A stretch of 64,000 nucleotides of DNA from Mesorhizobium sp. B2-7-2 (GCF_006440775.1 NZ_VFTZ01000011.1:1-64000), one strand, 5' to 3'. Positions 23,758-34,584 are shown, counted from the stretch's first letter. Numbers and translations are program-made. Notes: a model not told the origin generated them from the sequence alone.

Positions 23758-26700
23758 TCTCCGAATTCTGCATCCGCAAGCCTGTCGCCACCCTTCTGAT
23801 GTCGTTCGCCCTCATCCTGGGCGGTATTTTTGCCTACAAGTTCCTGCCGGTGGCGGCGCTGCCCAGCGCCGAATTCCCGGTGGTCAATGTTTCGGCCAGC
23901 CTGCCCGGCGCTTCGCCGGAGACGATGGCGACATCGGTGGCGACGCCGCTGATCAAGCAATTCGCGACGATCGCCGGCATCGATTCGATCTCGACCACCA
24001 ATTCGCTCGGCCAGACCTCGATCGCCATCCAGTTCGTGCTCAACCGTGACATCGATGCCGCGGCCGCGGACGTCCAGGCGGCGATCGCGCGCACGCAAAG
24101 ATCGCTGCCGCCGGAAATGACCTCGCCGCCAAGCTATCGCAAGGTCAATCCGGCCGACGCGCCGATCCTCCTGATGTCGCTGGTCAGCGACACGATCCCG
24201 CTGACCGACCTCGACGCCTTCGCCGAAAATGTCATCTCGCCCTCGCTGTCGACCATCGACGGCGTGGCCCAGGTCTCGATCTTCGGCCAGCAGAAATATG
24301 CCGTGCGCATCCAGATCGATCCGACCGCGCTCGCCGCTCGCGGCATCTCGATCGATCAGCTGCAGGCCGCGATAACCTCGGCCAACAGCAACACCCCGCT
24401 CGGTGTTTTGCAGAACAACAAGCAGCAGCTGACGATTACCGCCAACACGCAGCTTACCGACGCCGCAGGCTTCTCCAACCTCATCATCGCCACCAAGAAC
24501 GGCCGCCCGGTGCGGCTGGGCGACGTGACGCGCGTCGTCGATTCCGTGCAGACCACGACGACGGCGAGCTGGTATGACGGCACGCGCGCGATCATCATGG
24601 CTGTGCAGCGCCAGCCCGACGCCAACACCGTCGACGTCGTCGACAAGGTCAAGGCGATGCTGCCGTCCTTCCAGGAGCAGATGCCGGCCGCCGCCCAGAT
24701 CAAGCTGCTCAACGACCGCTCGACATCAATCCGCCAGGCCGTCGATGACGTCCAGTTCACGCTGCTCCTGACCATCGCCCTGGTGGTGCTGGTGATCTTC
24801 GTGTTCCTGCGCAGGGTGACGGCGACGATCATCCCGGCGGTGGCGGTGCCGATCTCGCTGATTGCCACGCTTGGCGCGATGTTCCTGTTCGGCTTCTCGA
24901 TCGACAACATCTCGCTGATGGGATTGACTTTGGCCGTCGGCCTTGTCGTCGACGACGCCATCGTCATGCTGGAAAACATCTTCCGCCATATGGAAGAGGA
25001 CGGGCTGTCCGCCTTCGACGCTTCGCTGAAGGGGGCGCGCGAAATCGGCTTCACCATCATCTCGATCTCGATCTCGCTGGTGGCGGTGTTCATTCCTGTG
25101 CTTCTGATGGGCGGCGTCATCGGCCGCATCTTCAACGAATTCGCCGTCGTGGTGACCGTCGCCATCCTGGCCTCGATGTTCGTGTCACTAACGCTGACGC
25201 CGATGCTCTGCTCGCGTCTGTTGTCGGTGACCAAGGCCGATCGCGAAAAGCATGCCCCCGGTCATAAGCCGGACCTCGTCACGCGCGGCTACGACCGGAT
25301 CCTGGGCTTCTGCCTGCGAAACACTTTCCTGGTGTTCCTCGTCTTCATCGCGACCGCCGCGGCGTCGGTGTGGGTGATCCAGGTCTCCCCGAAGGGCTTC
25401 TTTCCGCAGGAGGATATCGGCCAGATATCGGTGAGCACGATCGCGCGCCAGGACATCTCGTTCGACGCCATGGCGAAGCTGCAAGGGCAGGTGGCCAGCG
25501 TGTTTTCGAAGTCGCCCTATGTCGACCATGTGGCCTGGTCGGCGGGTAGCGGCAACAACGCGCTCAACCAGGGCCAGCTCTTCGTCCAGCTCAAGGGCAA
25601 GGACCAGCGGCCCAACATCGAGAAGGTGCTTTCGGACCTCAGACGCCAGCTGGCCGGCGTGGCGGGCATCGAGACCTATATGCAGCCCGTGCAGAACCTG
25701 CGGCTCGGCTCGCGGTCGTCGGCCAGCGCCTATCAGCTCGTGGTGCAGGGGCTCGACACCGGCCAGACGGATATCTGGGCGCAGAAGCTGAACGACGCGA
25801 TGGCCGCGGACCATACGAAATTCACCGATGTCACCAGCGACCTGCAGAACAACGCATCGCAGGCCTCGCTGGTGATCGACCGCGACAAGGCCGCCCAGCT
25901 CGGCATCGACACCAACACGCTGCGTTCCGCCCTCTATGGCGGCTTCGGCACCGACCAGGTTTCGACGATCTTCGGCTCGGCCGACAGCTACGAGGTCATC
26001 ACCGAGCTCGATCCCAAGATCGAGTGGTCGCCCGAACGGATGCTCGCCATCCAGATGCGCACGGCGAGCGGCAGCCTGGTGCCTCTCGGCGCCTTCGCCC
26101 ATGTCGATCGCACGGCCGGCGCGCTGACGATCAATCAGCTCGGCCAGCTTCCGGCGGTGACGATCTCCTACAACCTGCCGCAGGGCGTCTCGCTCGGCGA
26201 CACGGTGACCCGCATCGACCAGCTCAAAGAACAGATCGGCATGCCGAAGGAGATCTCGACGAGCTTTGCCGGCACGGCCAAGACCTTCCAGGATTCGCTT
26301 GCCAACCAAGGCTTGCTGATCGGCGGCGCGATCCTGACGATCTATATCGTGCTCGGCATGCTCTATGAGAGCTTCATTCACCCGCTCACCATCCTCACCG
26401 GCCTGCCGTCGGCGGTGCTGGGCGCCGTGGTGGCGCTGCGCTTCGCCGGCATGGATCTCTCTGTGATCGCGGTGATCGGCATCCTGATGCTGATCGGCAT
26501 CGTCAAGAAGAACGGCATCATGATGGTCGACGTCGCGCTGGAGCTCAGGCGGCACGGCATGTCGGCGAGGGACTCCATCCACAAAGCCTGCCTGATGCGC
26601 TTCCGGCCGATCATGATGACGACGCTTGCGGCGCTGATGGGCACGTTCCCGATCGCGCTCGGCACCGGTGCCAGCGCCGAATTGCGCCAGCCGCTCGGCG

Positions 26701-26906
26701 TAGCCGTGGTCGGCGGCCTGCTCGCCTCGCAGGCGCTGACGCTGTTCGTCACGCCGGTGATCTACGTCTATTTCGAGAATTTCTCGGGCTGGCTTCTCGG
26801 CTTCTCGTCGAAGAAGAGCCGGCCGGCGCTGCATGTGGTGGAAAGCGGCGAGCAACGCTCGCTGTTCGACGGCGAACCCGAGCCGCAGAAGACGGCAGCC
26901 GAGTAG
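23754..26906 (+). CDS. RND family efflux pump permease (HAE1/AcrB type)
   Basis: The 1050-aa protein is a full-length proton-driven drug or solvent exporter. It shows the N-terminal helix (SEFCIRKPVATLLMSFALIL), the porter loops between TM1-TM2 and TM7-TM8, and the TM4 proton relay with two adjacent Asp (GLVVDDAIVMLENI). TM10-TM12 at the C-terminus are intact (LIGIVKKNGIMMVDVALE, GASAELRQPLGVAVVGG). It forms a two-gene operon with the adaptor. The closest functional group appears to be the MdtB/MdtC or MexF-like pumps; the substrate is unknown. Confidence 0.93.
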   Translation: MISEFCIRKPVATLLMSFALILGGIFAYKFLPVAALPSAEFPVVNVSASLPGASPETMATSVATPLIKQFATIAGIDSISTTNSLGQTSIAIQFVLNRDIDAAAADVQAAIARTQRSLPPEMTSPPSYRKVNPADAPILLMSLVSDTIPLTDLDAFAENVISPSLSTIDGVAQVSIFGQQKYAVRIQIDPTALAARGISIDQLQAAITSANSNTPLGVLQNNKQQLTITANTQLTDAAGFSNLIIATKNGRPVRLGDVTRVVDSVQTTTTASWYDGTRAIIMAVQRQPDANTVDVVDKVKAMLPSFQEQMPAAAQIKLLNDRSTSIRQAVDDVQFTLLLTIALVVLVIFVFLRRVTATIIPAVAVPISLIATLGAMFLFGFSIDNISLMGLTLAVGLVVDDAIVMLENIFRHMEEDGLSAFDASLKGAREIGFTIISISISLVAVFIPVLLMGGVIGRIFNEFAVVVTVAILASMFVSLTLTPMLCSRLLSVTKADREKHAPGHKPDLVTRGYDRILGFCLRNTFLVFLVFIATAAASVWVIQVSPKGFFPQEDIGQISVSTIARQDISFDAMAKLQGQVASVFSKSPYVDHVAWSAGSGNNALNQGQLFVQLKGKDQRPNIEKVLSDLRRQLAGVAGIETYMQPVQNLRLGSRSSASAYQLVVQGLDTGQTDIWAQKLNDAMAADHTKFTDVTSDLQNNASQASLVIDRDKAAQLGIDTNTLRSALYGGFGTDQVSTIFGSADSYEVITELDPKIEWSPERMLAIQMRTASGSLVPLGAFAHVDRTAGALTINQLGQLPAVTISYNLPQGVSLGDTVTRIDQLKEQIGMPKEISTSFAGTAKTFQDSLANQGLLIGGAILTIYIVLGMLYESFIHPLTILTGLPSAVLGAVVALRFAGMDLSVIAVIGILMLIGIVKKNGIMMVDVALELRRHGMSARDSIHKACLMRFRPIMMTTLAALMGTFPIALGTGASAELRQPLGVAVVGGLLASQALTLFVTPVIYVYFENFSGWLLGFSSKKSRPALHVVESGEQRSLFDGEPEPQKTAAE

Positions 26907-26970
26907 ATCGCGCCGACTGGCCCAAGCCGTGGCGCTTGCCGCCGGCCGCAGCCGATCCTAGTCTGTGGCC

Positions 26971-27231
26971 ATGTCCCATGATCATGACCACGACAACGAG
27001 CTCGATCCGTTCGCGGCGCGCGTGCGCGCGCTGGAGACGATCCTGACCCAAAAGGGCCTGATCGACCCTGCGGCCATCGAAGTCATCATCGACACCTATG
27101 AGACGAAGATCGGCCCGCGCAACGGGGCGCGGGTGGTGGCGAAGGCCTGGAATGATCCAGCCTATGCCGAATGGCTCAAGCGCGACGCGACGGCGGCGAT
27201 CGCCTCGCTGGGCTACACCGGTCGCCAGGGA
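26971..27231 (+). pseudogene. Nitrile hydratase alpha subunit, N-terminal remnant
   Basis: The first 87 residues match the start of nitrile hydratase alpha: [14 protein letters not shown], then [15 protein letters not shown] and the [11 protein letters not shown] segment. At about 27225-27231 the homology stops abruptly. The part that should follow, with the metal-binding C-x-x-C-S-C claw, is missing, and the next homologous sequence is the C-terminal half of the beta subunit in another frame. The frame runs on to 27387 with nonsense. The gene cannot make an active metal centre. Confidence 0.85.
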
Positions 27232-27559
27232 TGTGCCGGCCGTGCTCGCCAAGGGCGGCCCGTGCGACCGGCCGGTCACCACGCCGGCGCGGTTCCAGGC
27301 GGGCGACCGGGTGCGGACGAAGAATTTCAACCCGACTGGGCATACGCACCTGCCGCGTTATGCGCGCGGCAAGAACGGCAGGATTGAGGCGGTGCGCGAC
27401 GGCTTCGTCTTCCCCGACAGCAATGCGCACGGCAAGGGGGAGAACCCGCAATGGGTCTACACCGTGGTGTTCGACGGGGGCGAAATCTGGGGCGAAGGCG
27501 CCGATCCGACGCTCAGCGTCTCGATCGACGCCTGGGAGAGCTATCTTGAGCCGGCATGA
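27224..27559 (+). pseudogene. Nitrile hydratase beta subunit, C-terminal remnant
   Basis: From about 27224 a different frame reads [12 protein letters not shown] and then the typical beta C-terminus: [38 protein letters not shown] and DAWESYLEPA, ending at 27559. About the first hundred residues of a normal beta subunit are missing, and there is no start codon or ribosome site of its own. With the alpha remnant this marks a deletion estimated at roughly 0.7 kb from usual subunit sizes. Confidence 0.85.
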
Positions 27560-27897
27560 AGGTGCTTTGCCGGCCGGTTTCGACGAGCCGGTCTTTGCCC
27601 GAGCCGTGGCAGGCCGAAGCCTTCGCCATGACGGTGGCGCTGCACGGCGAGGGCCTGTTTTCGTGGAGCGAGTGGGCGGAGGCGCTTTCGGCCGAGGTGA
27701 AGCGGCCAGGCGCGGCAACGGACGGCCACGACTACTACGAGCATTGGCTGGCGGCGCTGGAGAAGCTGCTGTCGCGAAAAGGGGTCGCCGGCAAGGTCGA
27801 GGTGGACCAGCTTGCCGCCGCCTGGGAACGCGCCGCGCATGCGACCCCGCACGGCAAGCCGATCCTGCTGGAGAATGATCCGGGCGCAGGCCGATAG
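27546..27897 (+). pseudogene. Nitrile hydratase accessory protein, frameshifted
   Basis: Nitrile hydratase accessory proteins begin with a ...PVFAEPWQAxAFAM... block. Here LPAGFDEPVFA is read from about 27546 in one frame and EPWQAEAFAMTVAL continues in the next, so a single extra C in the CCC run at 27598-27600 breaks the gene. The downstream part is intact (GLFSWSEWAEALS, DYYEHWLAALEKLL, AAHATPHGKPI) to the stop at 27897. Translation from ATG 27556 would give a wrong N-terminus. The accessory protein normally helps load Co or Fe into the alpha subunit. Confidence 0.75.
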
Positions 27898-28030
27898 ATC
27901 GTTTTTGTTCTCTTTACGTTCCGGTTGGCGACTGATAGCCTGAGTTGACGAGGCTCGCGCCCGCAGCCGACAACGGTCGACATGGCGGGCCAATCTTGTC
28001 TTTCGTCAGCGAATCCGGTCTGTCGCACTG

Positions 28031-29158
28031 ATGGAATTTTCTCCCCAACAGGACGAGGCTCTGAAGGCGGTCGGGCGCTGGCTCAAGGAGGGCCGGCCGC
28101 AGGTCTTTCGGCTGTTCGGCTATGCCGGCACCGGCAAGACGACGCTGGCGCGCTATTTCGCCGAGCATGTCGACGGCCAGGTGCAGTTCGCCGCCTTCAC
28201 CGGCAAGGCGGCGCAGGTGCTGCGCTCGAAGGGCGCGACCAACGCCCGCACCATCCATTCGCTGATCTATAGGCCCAAGGGCGAGGAATCGGTCGAGGAC
28301 GAGGTGACCGGCAAGACATCGATGTCGCCGACCTTTTCGCTCAACCGGCAAAGCCCGATTTCGCGCGCCAAGCTTGTCGTCATCGACGAATGCTCGATGG
28401 TCGACGAGCAGCTCGGCCGCGACCTGCAGAGTTTCGGCACGCCGATCCTGGTGCTTGGCGACCCGGCGCAGCTGCCGCCGATCTCGGGCGGCGGCTTCTT
28501 TACCGAGCATGAGCCGGATGTTCTGTTGACGGAAATCCACCGCCAGGCGCGCGACAATCCGATCATCCGGCTGGCGCTCGACGTGCGCGAGGGCCGCGAA
28601 TTCATGCATGGCGACTACGGCACGGCGCAGGTGATCGGCAGGGAAGCAGTCAACCAGGAGCTGGTTCTCAAGGCCGACCAGGTGCTGGTCGGCACCAACC
28701 GCACGCGCCGGCGCTACAATCAAAGGCTGCGCGAGCTGAAAGGGTTCAATGCCGACTTCCCGCAAGCCGGCGACAAGCTGGTCTGCCTGCGCAACGATCC
28801 GGCCAAGGGGCTGCTCAACGGTTCGCTGTGGAAGGTGATGACCTCGTCGCGCGAAACGGTGAAACCTGGCATCAATCTTCTGGTCTCGCCGGAAGACGAC
28901 GACCCCGACCGCGGCGTCGCCAAGATCAAGCTGCTCAAGGCGGCGTTCGAGGATCCGGATGCCGAGATCCCCTGGCAGCAGAAGAAGCGCTTCGACGATT
29001 TCGATTACGGCTATGCGCTGACCGTGCACAAGGCGCAGGGCTCACAATGGAACGACGTGGTGCTGTTCGACGAGAGCTGGGCGTTCAAGGAAACCAGGCA
29101 GCGCTGGCTTTATACCGCCATCACCCGGGCCGCCGAGCGGCTGACGGTGGTGCGCTGA
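28031..29158 (+). CDS. Dda/RecD-like ATP-dependent DNA helicase
   Basis: The 375-aa protein is a compact superfamily 1B helicase. Walker A GYAGTGKTT is at 30-38, Walker B VVIDECSMVD near 116-125, motif III LGDPAQLPPI near 145, and the C-terminal UvrD_C_2 box DYGYALTVHKAQGSQW followed by LYTAITRAAERL. The length is close to phage T4 Dda and much shorter than RecD2, with no N-terminal nuclease-complex domain. It probably acts in replication fork or repair processing. It is monocistronic, after the decayed nitrile hydratase locus. Confidence 0.9.
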   Translation: MEFSPQQDEALKAVGRWLKEGRPQVFRLFGYAGTGKTTLARYFAEHVDGQVQFAAFTGKAAQVLRSKGATNARTIHSLIYRPKGEESVEDEVTGKTSMSPTFSLNRQSPISRAKLVVIDECSMVDEQLGRDLQSFGTPILVLGDPAQLPPISGGGFFTEHEPDVLLTEIHRQARDNPIIRLALDVREGREFMHGDYGTAQVIGREAVNQELVLKADQVLVGTNRTRRRYNQRLRELKGFNADFPQAGDKLVCLRNDPAKGLLNGSLWKVMTSSRETVKPGINLLVSPEDDDPDRGVAKIKLLKAAFEDPDAEIPWQQKKRFDDFDYGYALTVHKAQGSQWNDVVLFDESWAFKETRQRWLYTAITRAAERLTVVR

Positions 29159-29163
29159 CGACT

Positions 29164-29264
29164 AAAGCGGTTCACCGTTTCACGGAAACGGCGAACCGCT
29201 CCATCTCCTTGTTTTGGCGCAATTCCGGACGGAAAACCGCTGCGCACTTTCCCTGGAATTGCCC
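29164..29264. repeat. Double-palindrome intergenic repeat (RIME-like)
   Basis: Two adjacent palindromes, GCGGTTCACCGTTT-type (29167-29200) and GGCGCAATTCC...GGAATTGCC-type (29216-29262), fill the gap after the helicase gene. This two-stem layout resembles rhizobial intergenic mosaic elements. It may also end transcription of the converging genes. Confidence 0.6.
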
Positions 29265-29273
29265 CAGCGAATG

Positions 29274-29675
29274 TCATGTCGGCCTTGCGCCAAGCCATTG
29301 CCAGGCGGCTTCCTCGTCGTCGACGCCAAAGCGCCTGAATTCGAAAGGCAGCGTCTTGGGGAAAAGGCCGGCGACGAGGGGGGCCCAACTCGGCTCGCCG
29401 ATGGCCGCGCAGCGCACGACATGTTGCATCGCGTCGGCCACGCCCTGCTTGAGCGTGTCTTGCTTGATATTGGCCCAGTCGACGCTTTCCTCGTCGGTCA
29501 ACCTGACCAGCACGTCGATCCTGGGATGCAGCGCGTAGGCGGCCTCCAGCAGTCCGAACAGGTTTTCCGCATCGGCCGGCGAGACATCGCCGACGACGTC
29601 GATGGCGAAAAGCGCATCGCGGTTGGTCTCGATGCGGCGGATCGCCGGCACGGCTTCGAGGAAATTCACTGGCAA
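29274..29675 (-). CDS. STAS/SpoIIAA-like protein
   Basis: The 133-aa cytoplasmic protein fits the SpoIIAA-like (STAS/SEC14-type) family: VVGDVSPADAENLFGLLEAA and IDVLVRLTDEESVDW precede a central helix, and it ends with FRRFGVDDEEAAWQWLG. The family is widespread in proteobacteria without a fixed role; members may bind small lipophilic molecules or proteins. No membrane segment is seen. It is transcribed alone, divergent from pdxJ. Confidence 0.75.
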   Translation of the reverse strand: MPVNFLEAVPAIRRIETNRDALFAIDVVGDVSPADAENLFGLLEAAYALHPRIDVLVRLTDEESVDWANIKQDTLKQGVADAMQHVVRCAAIGEPSWAPLVAGLFPKTLPFEFRRFGVDDEEAAWQWLGARPT

Positions 29676-29778
29676 ATCCTTATCTTAGCCTCCATCTATC
29701 CCCTGGAACACGCGAAACCCTCTATCTGTTCCCGTCAAAGGCGCTATAGATGCCCGCCGATCCACTGGACCTCAGCTC

Positions 29779-30519
29779 ATGCCCGCCAAGCTTTCGGTCA
29801 ATCTCAACGCCGTCGCCATGCTGCGCAACCGTCGCGACCTGCCATGGCCGAGCTTGACCGGACTTGGCCGCATAGCGCTTGCTGCCGGCGCGCACGGGCT
29901 GACGGTGCATCCGCGCCCTGACGAGCGGCACACCAGGCATTCCGACCTGCCGGAGATCAGGGCGCTGATCGATGACGAGTTTCCGGGCGCGGAGTTCAAC
30001 ATCGAGGGCTATCCGACCGAGGATTTCCTGGCGCTTGTCGAAAAGAACCAGCCCGAGCAAGTGACGCTGGTGCCGGACGACCCTGCGCAGGCGACTTCTG
30101 ACCATGGCTGGAACTTCGTCGCCCAGGCGGCGTTCCTCACTCCGATCGTCAAGCGGTTGAAGAAGGGCGGGTTTCGCGTGTCTTTGTTCTCCGACGCCGA
30201 TCCTGATGGGGTGAACGCGGCGCGCGATACCGGCGCCGACCGCATCGAGCTCTATACCGGGCCATATGGAGGTTACCATTCTGATTCCGCAAAGGCGGCG
30301 AAAGAACTGGAAAGGTTGGGAAAAACCGCTGATGCGGCGTTCGCGGCCGGGCTCGGTGTCAATGCCGGCCACGATCTGACCGTGAAGAACCTGCCGCCGC
30401 TGGCCAAACGCATTCCGGCATTAGCCGAAGTATCGATCGGACATGGGTTGACAGCGGATGCGCTGGAGTATGGCATGGCCGGCACTGTCGGGCGGTTCTT
30501 GAAAGCCTGCGGATGGTAG
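29779..30519 (+). CDS. pdxJ: Pyridoxine 5'-phosphate synthase
   Basis: PdxJ condenses 3-amino-2-oxopropyl phosphate with 1-deoxyxylulose 5-phosphate to pyridoxine 5'-phosphate, in the DXP-dependent vitamin B6 pathway. The 246-aa protein begins with [14 protein letters not shown], has the HPRPDERH phosphate/substrate motif near 47-54, FNIEGYPT with the catalytic Glu near 74, VTLVPDDP and the [11 protein letters not shown] loop. Length and motifs are normal. It appears monocistronic. Confidence 0.95.
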   Translation: MPAKLSVNLNAVAMLRNRRDLPWPSLTGLGRIALAAGAHGLTVHPRPDERHTRHSDLPEIRALIDDEFPGAEFNIEGYPTEDFLALVEKNQPEQVTLVPDDPAQATSDHGWNFVAQAAFLTPIVKRLKKGGFRVSLFSDADPDGVNAARDTGADRIELYTGPYGGYHSDSAKAAKELERLGKTADAAFAAGLGVNAGHDLTVKNLPPLAKRIPALAEVSIGHGLTADALEYGMAGTVGRFLKACGW

Positions 30520-30596
30520 GGCGCCTTGCGTAACTCCGGCAGTTTCGGTGCGTCCCGCGCGTTGCGGCGACGTCGAAGCGTGGCGAATCTGATGAA

Positions 30597-32519
30597 ATGG
30601 GGTTCATGGTGCTAGCCAACGCCAGCGAGACGGAATCCCTCGAACGCTCGGGCCATGCCGAAACCGAGCGGCAGCACAGCACCAAGGTTCTCATGCTTGG
30701 CGCGCTGGGCGTCGTCTACGGCGATATCGGCACGAGCCCGATCTACGCCTTCCGCGAGGCGCTGCATGCCTCGTCGAGCTCGGTCGCCCGCTATGACGTG
30801 CTCGGCGTGCTGTCGCTGATCGTCTGGGCGCTCACCATCATCGTCACGATAAAATATGTCGCCTTCGTGCTCAGGGCCGACAACAAGGGCGAAGGCGGCA
30901 CGCTGTCGCTGATGTCGCTGGCGCGCAGCGCCTATCCCCCGGGCTCGCGTTTCATCCTGGTGATCGGCCTTTGCGGCGCGGCATTGTTCTTCGGCGATTC
31001 GATCATCACGCCGGCGATCTCGGTGCTTTCGGCGGTTGAGGGCCTGAAAGTCATCACCCCGGCGCTCGATGCCTATGTGGTCCCGATCACGCTGGTCATC
31101 CTGGCCGTGCTTTTCGCCGTGCAACGCTTCGGCACCGGCAAGGTGGCGGCGGTGTTCGGACCCGTGACGGCGACATGGTTCGTGGCGATCGGAGCGGCTG
31201 GCGTCTATCATATCATCGACGACCCGTCCGTCTTCCTGGCGATCAATCCCTATTACGCGATCTATTATCTCGCCACCACGCCGACAGGCGCCTTCGTCAC
31301 CGTGGGCGCCGTGTTCCTGGCGGTCACCGGCGCCGAGGCGCTCTATGTCGACCTCGGCCATTTCGGCCGCAAGCCGATCGTGATGGCTTGGTTCGCAATC
31401 GTTTTCCCTTGCCTGCTCCTGAATTATTTCGGGCAGGGCGCCTTCGTGCTTTCGCATGGCGGCAAGCCCACCAACCCGTTCTTCCAGATGCTGCCCGAAT
31501 GGGCGCTGATGCCGATGGTGGGCCTGGCGACCGCGGCCACCGTCATCGCCAGCCAGGCCGTCATTTCCGGTGCCTTCTCGCTGACAAGGCAGGCGGTGCA
31601 GCTCAACCTTCTGCCCCGTATCGAGGTGCAGCATACTTCCGAGATGCAGAGCGGCCAGATCTATATGCCGAGGGTGAACCTCCTGGTGGCGCTCGGCGTC
31701 ATGCTTCTGGTCGTCGGTTTCGGCAGCTCGAGCGCGCTCGCCTCGGCCTATGGCATTTCGGTGACCGGCGAGATGCTGATGACGACGATCCTTTTGTTCG
31801 TCGTCATGCGCTGGCTCTGGAAATGGCAGGTTGCGGCCGCACTAGCGCTGGCATTGCTGTTCGGCGTCATCGATCTCGGCTTCTTCTCGGCCAACGTCGT
31901 CAAGATCGTCGAAGGGGGCTGGGTGTCGATCACCGTCGCCTGCCTCATGGGCCTGATCATGTGGACCTGGATCCGCGGAACCCGCTACCTCTTCGACAAG
32001 ACGCGCCGCAACGAGATCCCGCTCGATTTCCTGGCGGGGAACCTGTTGAAGAAGAAGCCGCAGCTCGTCTCGGGCACCGCCGTGTTCCTGACCAGCGATC
32101 CGCTGAGCGCCCCCACAGCTTTGATGCACAGCCTGAAGCACTACAAGGTGCTGCATGAAAAGAACGTCATCCTGTCGGTGGTGACGGCGCCGCAGCCGGT
32201 CGTGCCGGACAGCGAACGCGTGAAGCTGGAGACGGTCAACGAGCTGTTCATGCGGGTGACGCTGACCTTCGGCTACATGGAGCAGCCCAACATTCCGCGC
32301 GCGCTGGCCATCTGCCGCAAGCAGGGCTGGAAGTTCGACATCATGACGACGTCGTTCTTCCTGTCGCGTCGCTCGCTTAAGGCCTCGCCCAATTCCGGCA
32401 TGCCGGTCTGGCAGGACCGCCTATTCATCGGCCTTGCGCGGACGGCAGCGGATGCAACGGAGTATTTCCAGATTCCGACCGGACGCGTGGTCGAGATCGG
32501 CACGCAGGTCGCTATCTGA
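30597..32519 (+). CDS. kup: KUP family potassium transporter, first copy
   Basis: Kup is a proton-coupled low-affinity K+ uptake system in the inner membrane. The 640-aa protein carries the N-terminal signature [20 protein letters not shown], about 12 membrane helices and a cytoplasmic C-terminal domain from about residue 470. The start may also be the ATG at 30606. A second kup lies 148 bp downstream; the two share nearly the whole C-terminal domain (five substitutions in about 180 residues) but diverge in the middle. Two Kup paralogues side by side are seen in rhizobia. Confidence 0.94.
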   Translation: MGFMVLANASETESLERSGHAETERQHSTKVLMLGALGVVYGDIGTSPIYAFREALHASSSSVARYDVLGVLSLIVWALTIIVTIKYVAFVLRADNKGEGGTLSLMSLARSAYPPGSRFILVIGLCGAALFFGDSIITPAISVLSAVEGLKVITPALDAYVVPITLVILAVLFAVQRFGTGKVAAVFGPVTATWFVAIGAAGVYHIIDDPSVFLAINPYYAIYYLATTPTGAFVTVGAVFLAVTGAEALYVDLGHFGRKPIVMAWFAIVFPCLLLNYFGQGAFVLSHGGKPTNPFFQMLPEWALMPMVGLATAATVIASQAVISGAFSLTRQAVQLNLLPRIEVQHTSEMQSGQIYMPRVNLLVALGVMLLVVGFGSSSALASAYGISVTGEMLMTTILLFVVMRWLWKWQVAAALALALLFGVIDLGFFSANVVKIVEGGWVSITVACLMGLIMWTWIRGTRYLFDKTRRNEIPLDFLAGNLLKKKPQLVSGTAVFLTSDPLSAPTALMHSLKHYKVLHEKNVILSVVTAPQPVVPDSERVKLETVNELFMRVTLTFGYMEQPNIPRALAICRKQGWKFDIMTTSFFLSRRSLKASPNSGMPVWQDRLFIGLARTAADATEYFQIPTGRVVEIGTQVAI

Positions 32520-32667
32520 CGAGGCCCGTTTCTGTCGGATGACGGTGCCAACGCGCTCCGTACGCAGTGAAGTCGTGCGTCGGCGGCATGGGAGCCCTCA
32601 CGCTAGGGCACTTGATATTGCACTGCAGCAAGCGTAGAGCACCGCGCATTTTATCGGAGTGTCGTCC

Positions 32668-34584
32668 ATGGCCCTTGCCAATGGTGCTGAGGCAGAACCC
32701 GTCGACCAATCGAGCCATCCAGAGATCGAACAGCACAGCACCAAGGTGCTGATGCTGGGGGCGCTCGGTGTCGTCTATGGCGATATCGGTACGAGCCCGA
32801 TCTACGCCTTCCGCGAGGCGCTGCACGCCTCGTCGGGCGGCGACGTGGCCAACCGCGCCGACATTCTCGGCGTGCTGTCGCTGATCATCTGGTCGCTCAC
32901 CATCACGGTCACGGTAAAATACATCATGTTCGTGCTGCGCGCCGACAACCGCGGCGAGGGCGGCGTGCTGTCGCTGATGGCGCTGGCGCGCGGCACTTTC
33001 CCGACACGCTCGGCGATCGTGCTCGGCATCGGCATCGTCGGCGCGTCGCTGTTCTTCGGCGATGCCGTCATCACGCCGGCCATCTCGGTGCTGTCGGCGG
33101 TCGAGGGCATGAACGTCGTCACCCCCGCCTTCCAGCCCTATGTGGTGCCGCTGACATTGCTCATTCTCGCCGCCGTGTTTGCCGTGCAGCGTTTCGGCAC
33201 GGGCGGTGTCGGCCTGGTGTTCGGGCCGGTCACCGCCATATGGTTCCTTGCCATCGGCATATCCGGGCTGAAGCACATCATCTCGGACCCGGAAATCCTG
33301 TGGGCCATAAGCCCGCATTACATCGTGGCCTTCTTCATCAATTCGCCCGACGTGTCTTTCGTCACGGTCGGCGCCGTCTTCCTGGCCGTCACCGGCGCCG
33401 AGGCGCTCTATGCCGACCTCGGCCATTTCGGCCGCAAACCGATCGTGCTGGCCTGGCTTGCGATCGTGTTTCCCTGCCTGCTTTTGAACTATGCCGGGCA
33501 GGGCGCCTATGTGCTTGCCAAGGGGGGTACGGTCGGCCACCCGTTTTTCGAGATGAATGAGGGCTGGGCGCTCATCCCCATGGTGGTCCTTGCAACCGCG
33601 GCGACCGTGATTGCCAGCCAGGCCGTCATCTCCGGCGCCTATTCGCTGACCAGACAGGCGGTGCAGCTCAACATGCTGCCGCGGCTTGAAATCCTGCATA
33701 CGTCGGAGAAGCAGTCCGGCCAGGTTTATATGCCGCGCGTCAATATGCTCCTGGCGCTGGTGGTGATGCTGCTGGTGGTTGGCTTCGGCGAATCCAGCAG
33801 GCTCGCCTCGGCCTACGGCATTTCCGTCACCGGCAACATGCTGGTGACGACGACGCTGCTGTTCATCATCATGACGCGCATCTGGAAATGGAACATCTGG
33901 CCGGCGATCGGCCTGACGGCGGTGTTCGCCCTGATCGACATTGGCTTCTTCGCTTCCAACGTCGTCAAGGTGTTCGAGGGCGGCTGGGCCTCGCTCGCGG
34001 TCGCCTTCGCCATCATCCTCGGCATGTGGACCTGGGTGCGCGGCAGCCGCTATCTGTTCGACAAGACGCGCCGCAACGAGATCCCGCTCGATTTCCTGGC
34101 GGCCAATCTTCTGAAGAAAAAACCGCAGCTGGTATCCGGTACAGCCGTGTTCCTGACCAGCGATCCGTTGAGCGCGCCGACGGCGCTGATGCACAGCCTG
34201 AAGCACTACAAGGTGCTGCACGAAAAGAACGTCATCCTTTCAGTGGTGACGGCGCCGCAGCCGGTCGTGCCCGACAGCGAGCGCGTGAAGCTGGAGACGG
34301 TCAACGAGCTGTTCATGCGGGTGACGCTGACTTTCGGCTACATGGAGCAGCCGAACATTCCGCGCGCCCTGGCCATCTGCCGCAAGCAGGGCTGGAAGTT
34401 CGACATCATGACGACGTCTTTCTTCCTGTCGCGTCGCTCGCTTAAGGCCTCGCCCAATTCCGGCATGCCGATCTGGCAGGATCGGCTGTTTATCGGCCTG
34501 GCGAAGACGGCGTCGGACGCGACCGAGTATTTCCAGATTCCCACCGGACGCGTGGTGGAGATTGGCACGCAGGTCGCGATCTGA
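32668..34584 (+). CDS. kup: KUP family potassium transporter, second copy
   Basis: This 638-aa paralogue of the preceding gene has the same [20 protein letters not shown] signature and C-terminal domain. ATG 32668 was chosen over GTG 32659 because CGGAG lies eight bases upstream. Differences concentrate in TM segments and the loops between about residues 70 and 460, so the two may differ in affinity or regulation. It is the second gene of a tandem pair and may have its own promoter in the 148-bp gap. Confidence 0.94.
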   Translation: MALANGAEAEPVDQSSHPEIEQHSTKVLMLGALGVVYGDIGTSPIYAFREALHASSGGDVANRADILGVLSLIIWSLTITVTVKYIMFVLRADNRGEGGVLSLMALARGTFPTRSAIVLGIGIVGASLFFGDAVITPAISVLSAVEGMNVVTPAFQPYVVPLTLLILAAVFAVQRFGTGGVGLVFGPVTAIWFLAIGISGLKHIISDPEILWAISPHYIVAFFINSPDVSFVTVGAVFLAVTGAEALYADLGHFGRKPIVLAWLAIVFPCLLLNYAGQGAYVLAKGGTVGHPFFEMNEGWALIPMVVLATAATVIASQAVISGAYSLTRQAVQLNMLPRLEILHTSEKQSGQVYMPRVNMLLALVVMLLVVGFGESSRLASAYGISVTGNMLVTTTLLFIIMTRIWKWNIWPAIGLTAVFALIDIGFFASNVVKVFEGGWASLAVAFAIILGMWTWVRGSRYLFDKTRRNEIPLDFLAANLLKKKPQLVSGTAVFLTSDPLSAPTALMHSLKHYKVLHEKNVILSVVTAPQPVVPDSERVKLETVNELFMRVTLTFGYMEQPNIPRALAICRKQGWKFDIMTTSFFLSRRSLKASPNSGMPIWQDRLFIGLAKTASDATEYFQIPTGRVVEIGTQVAI

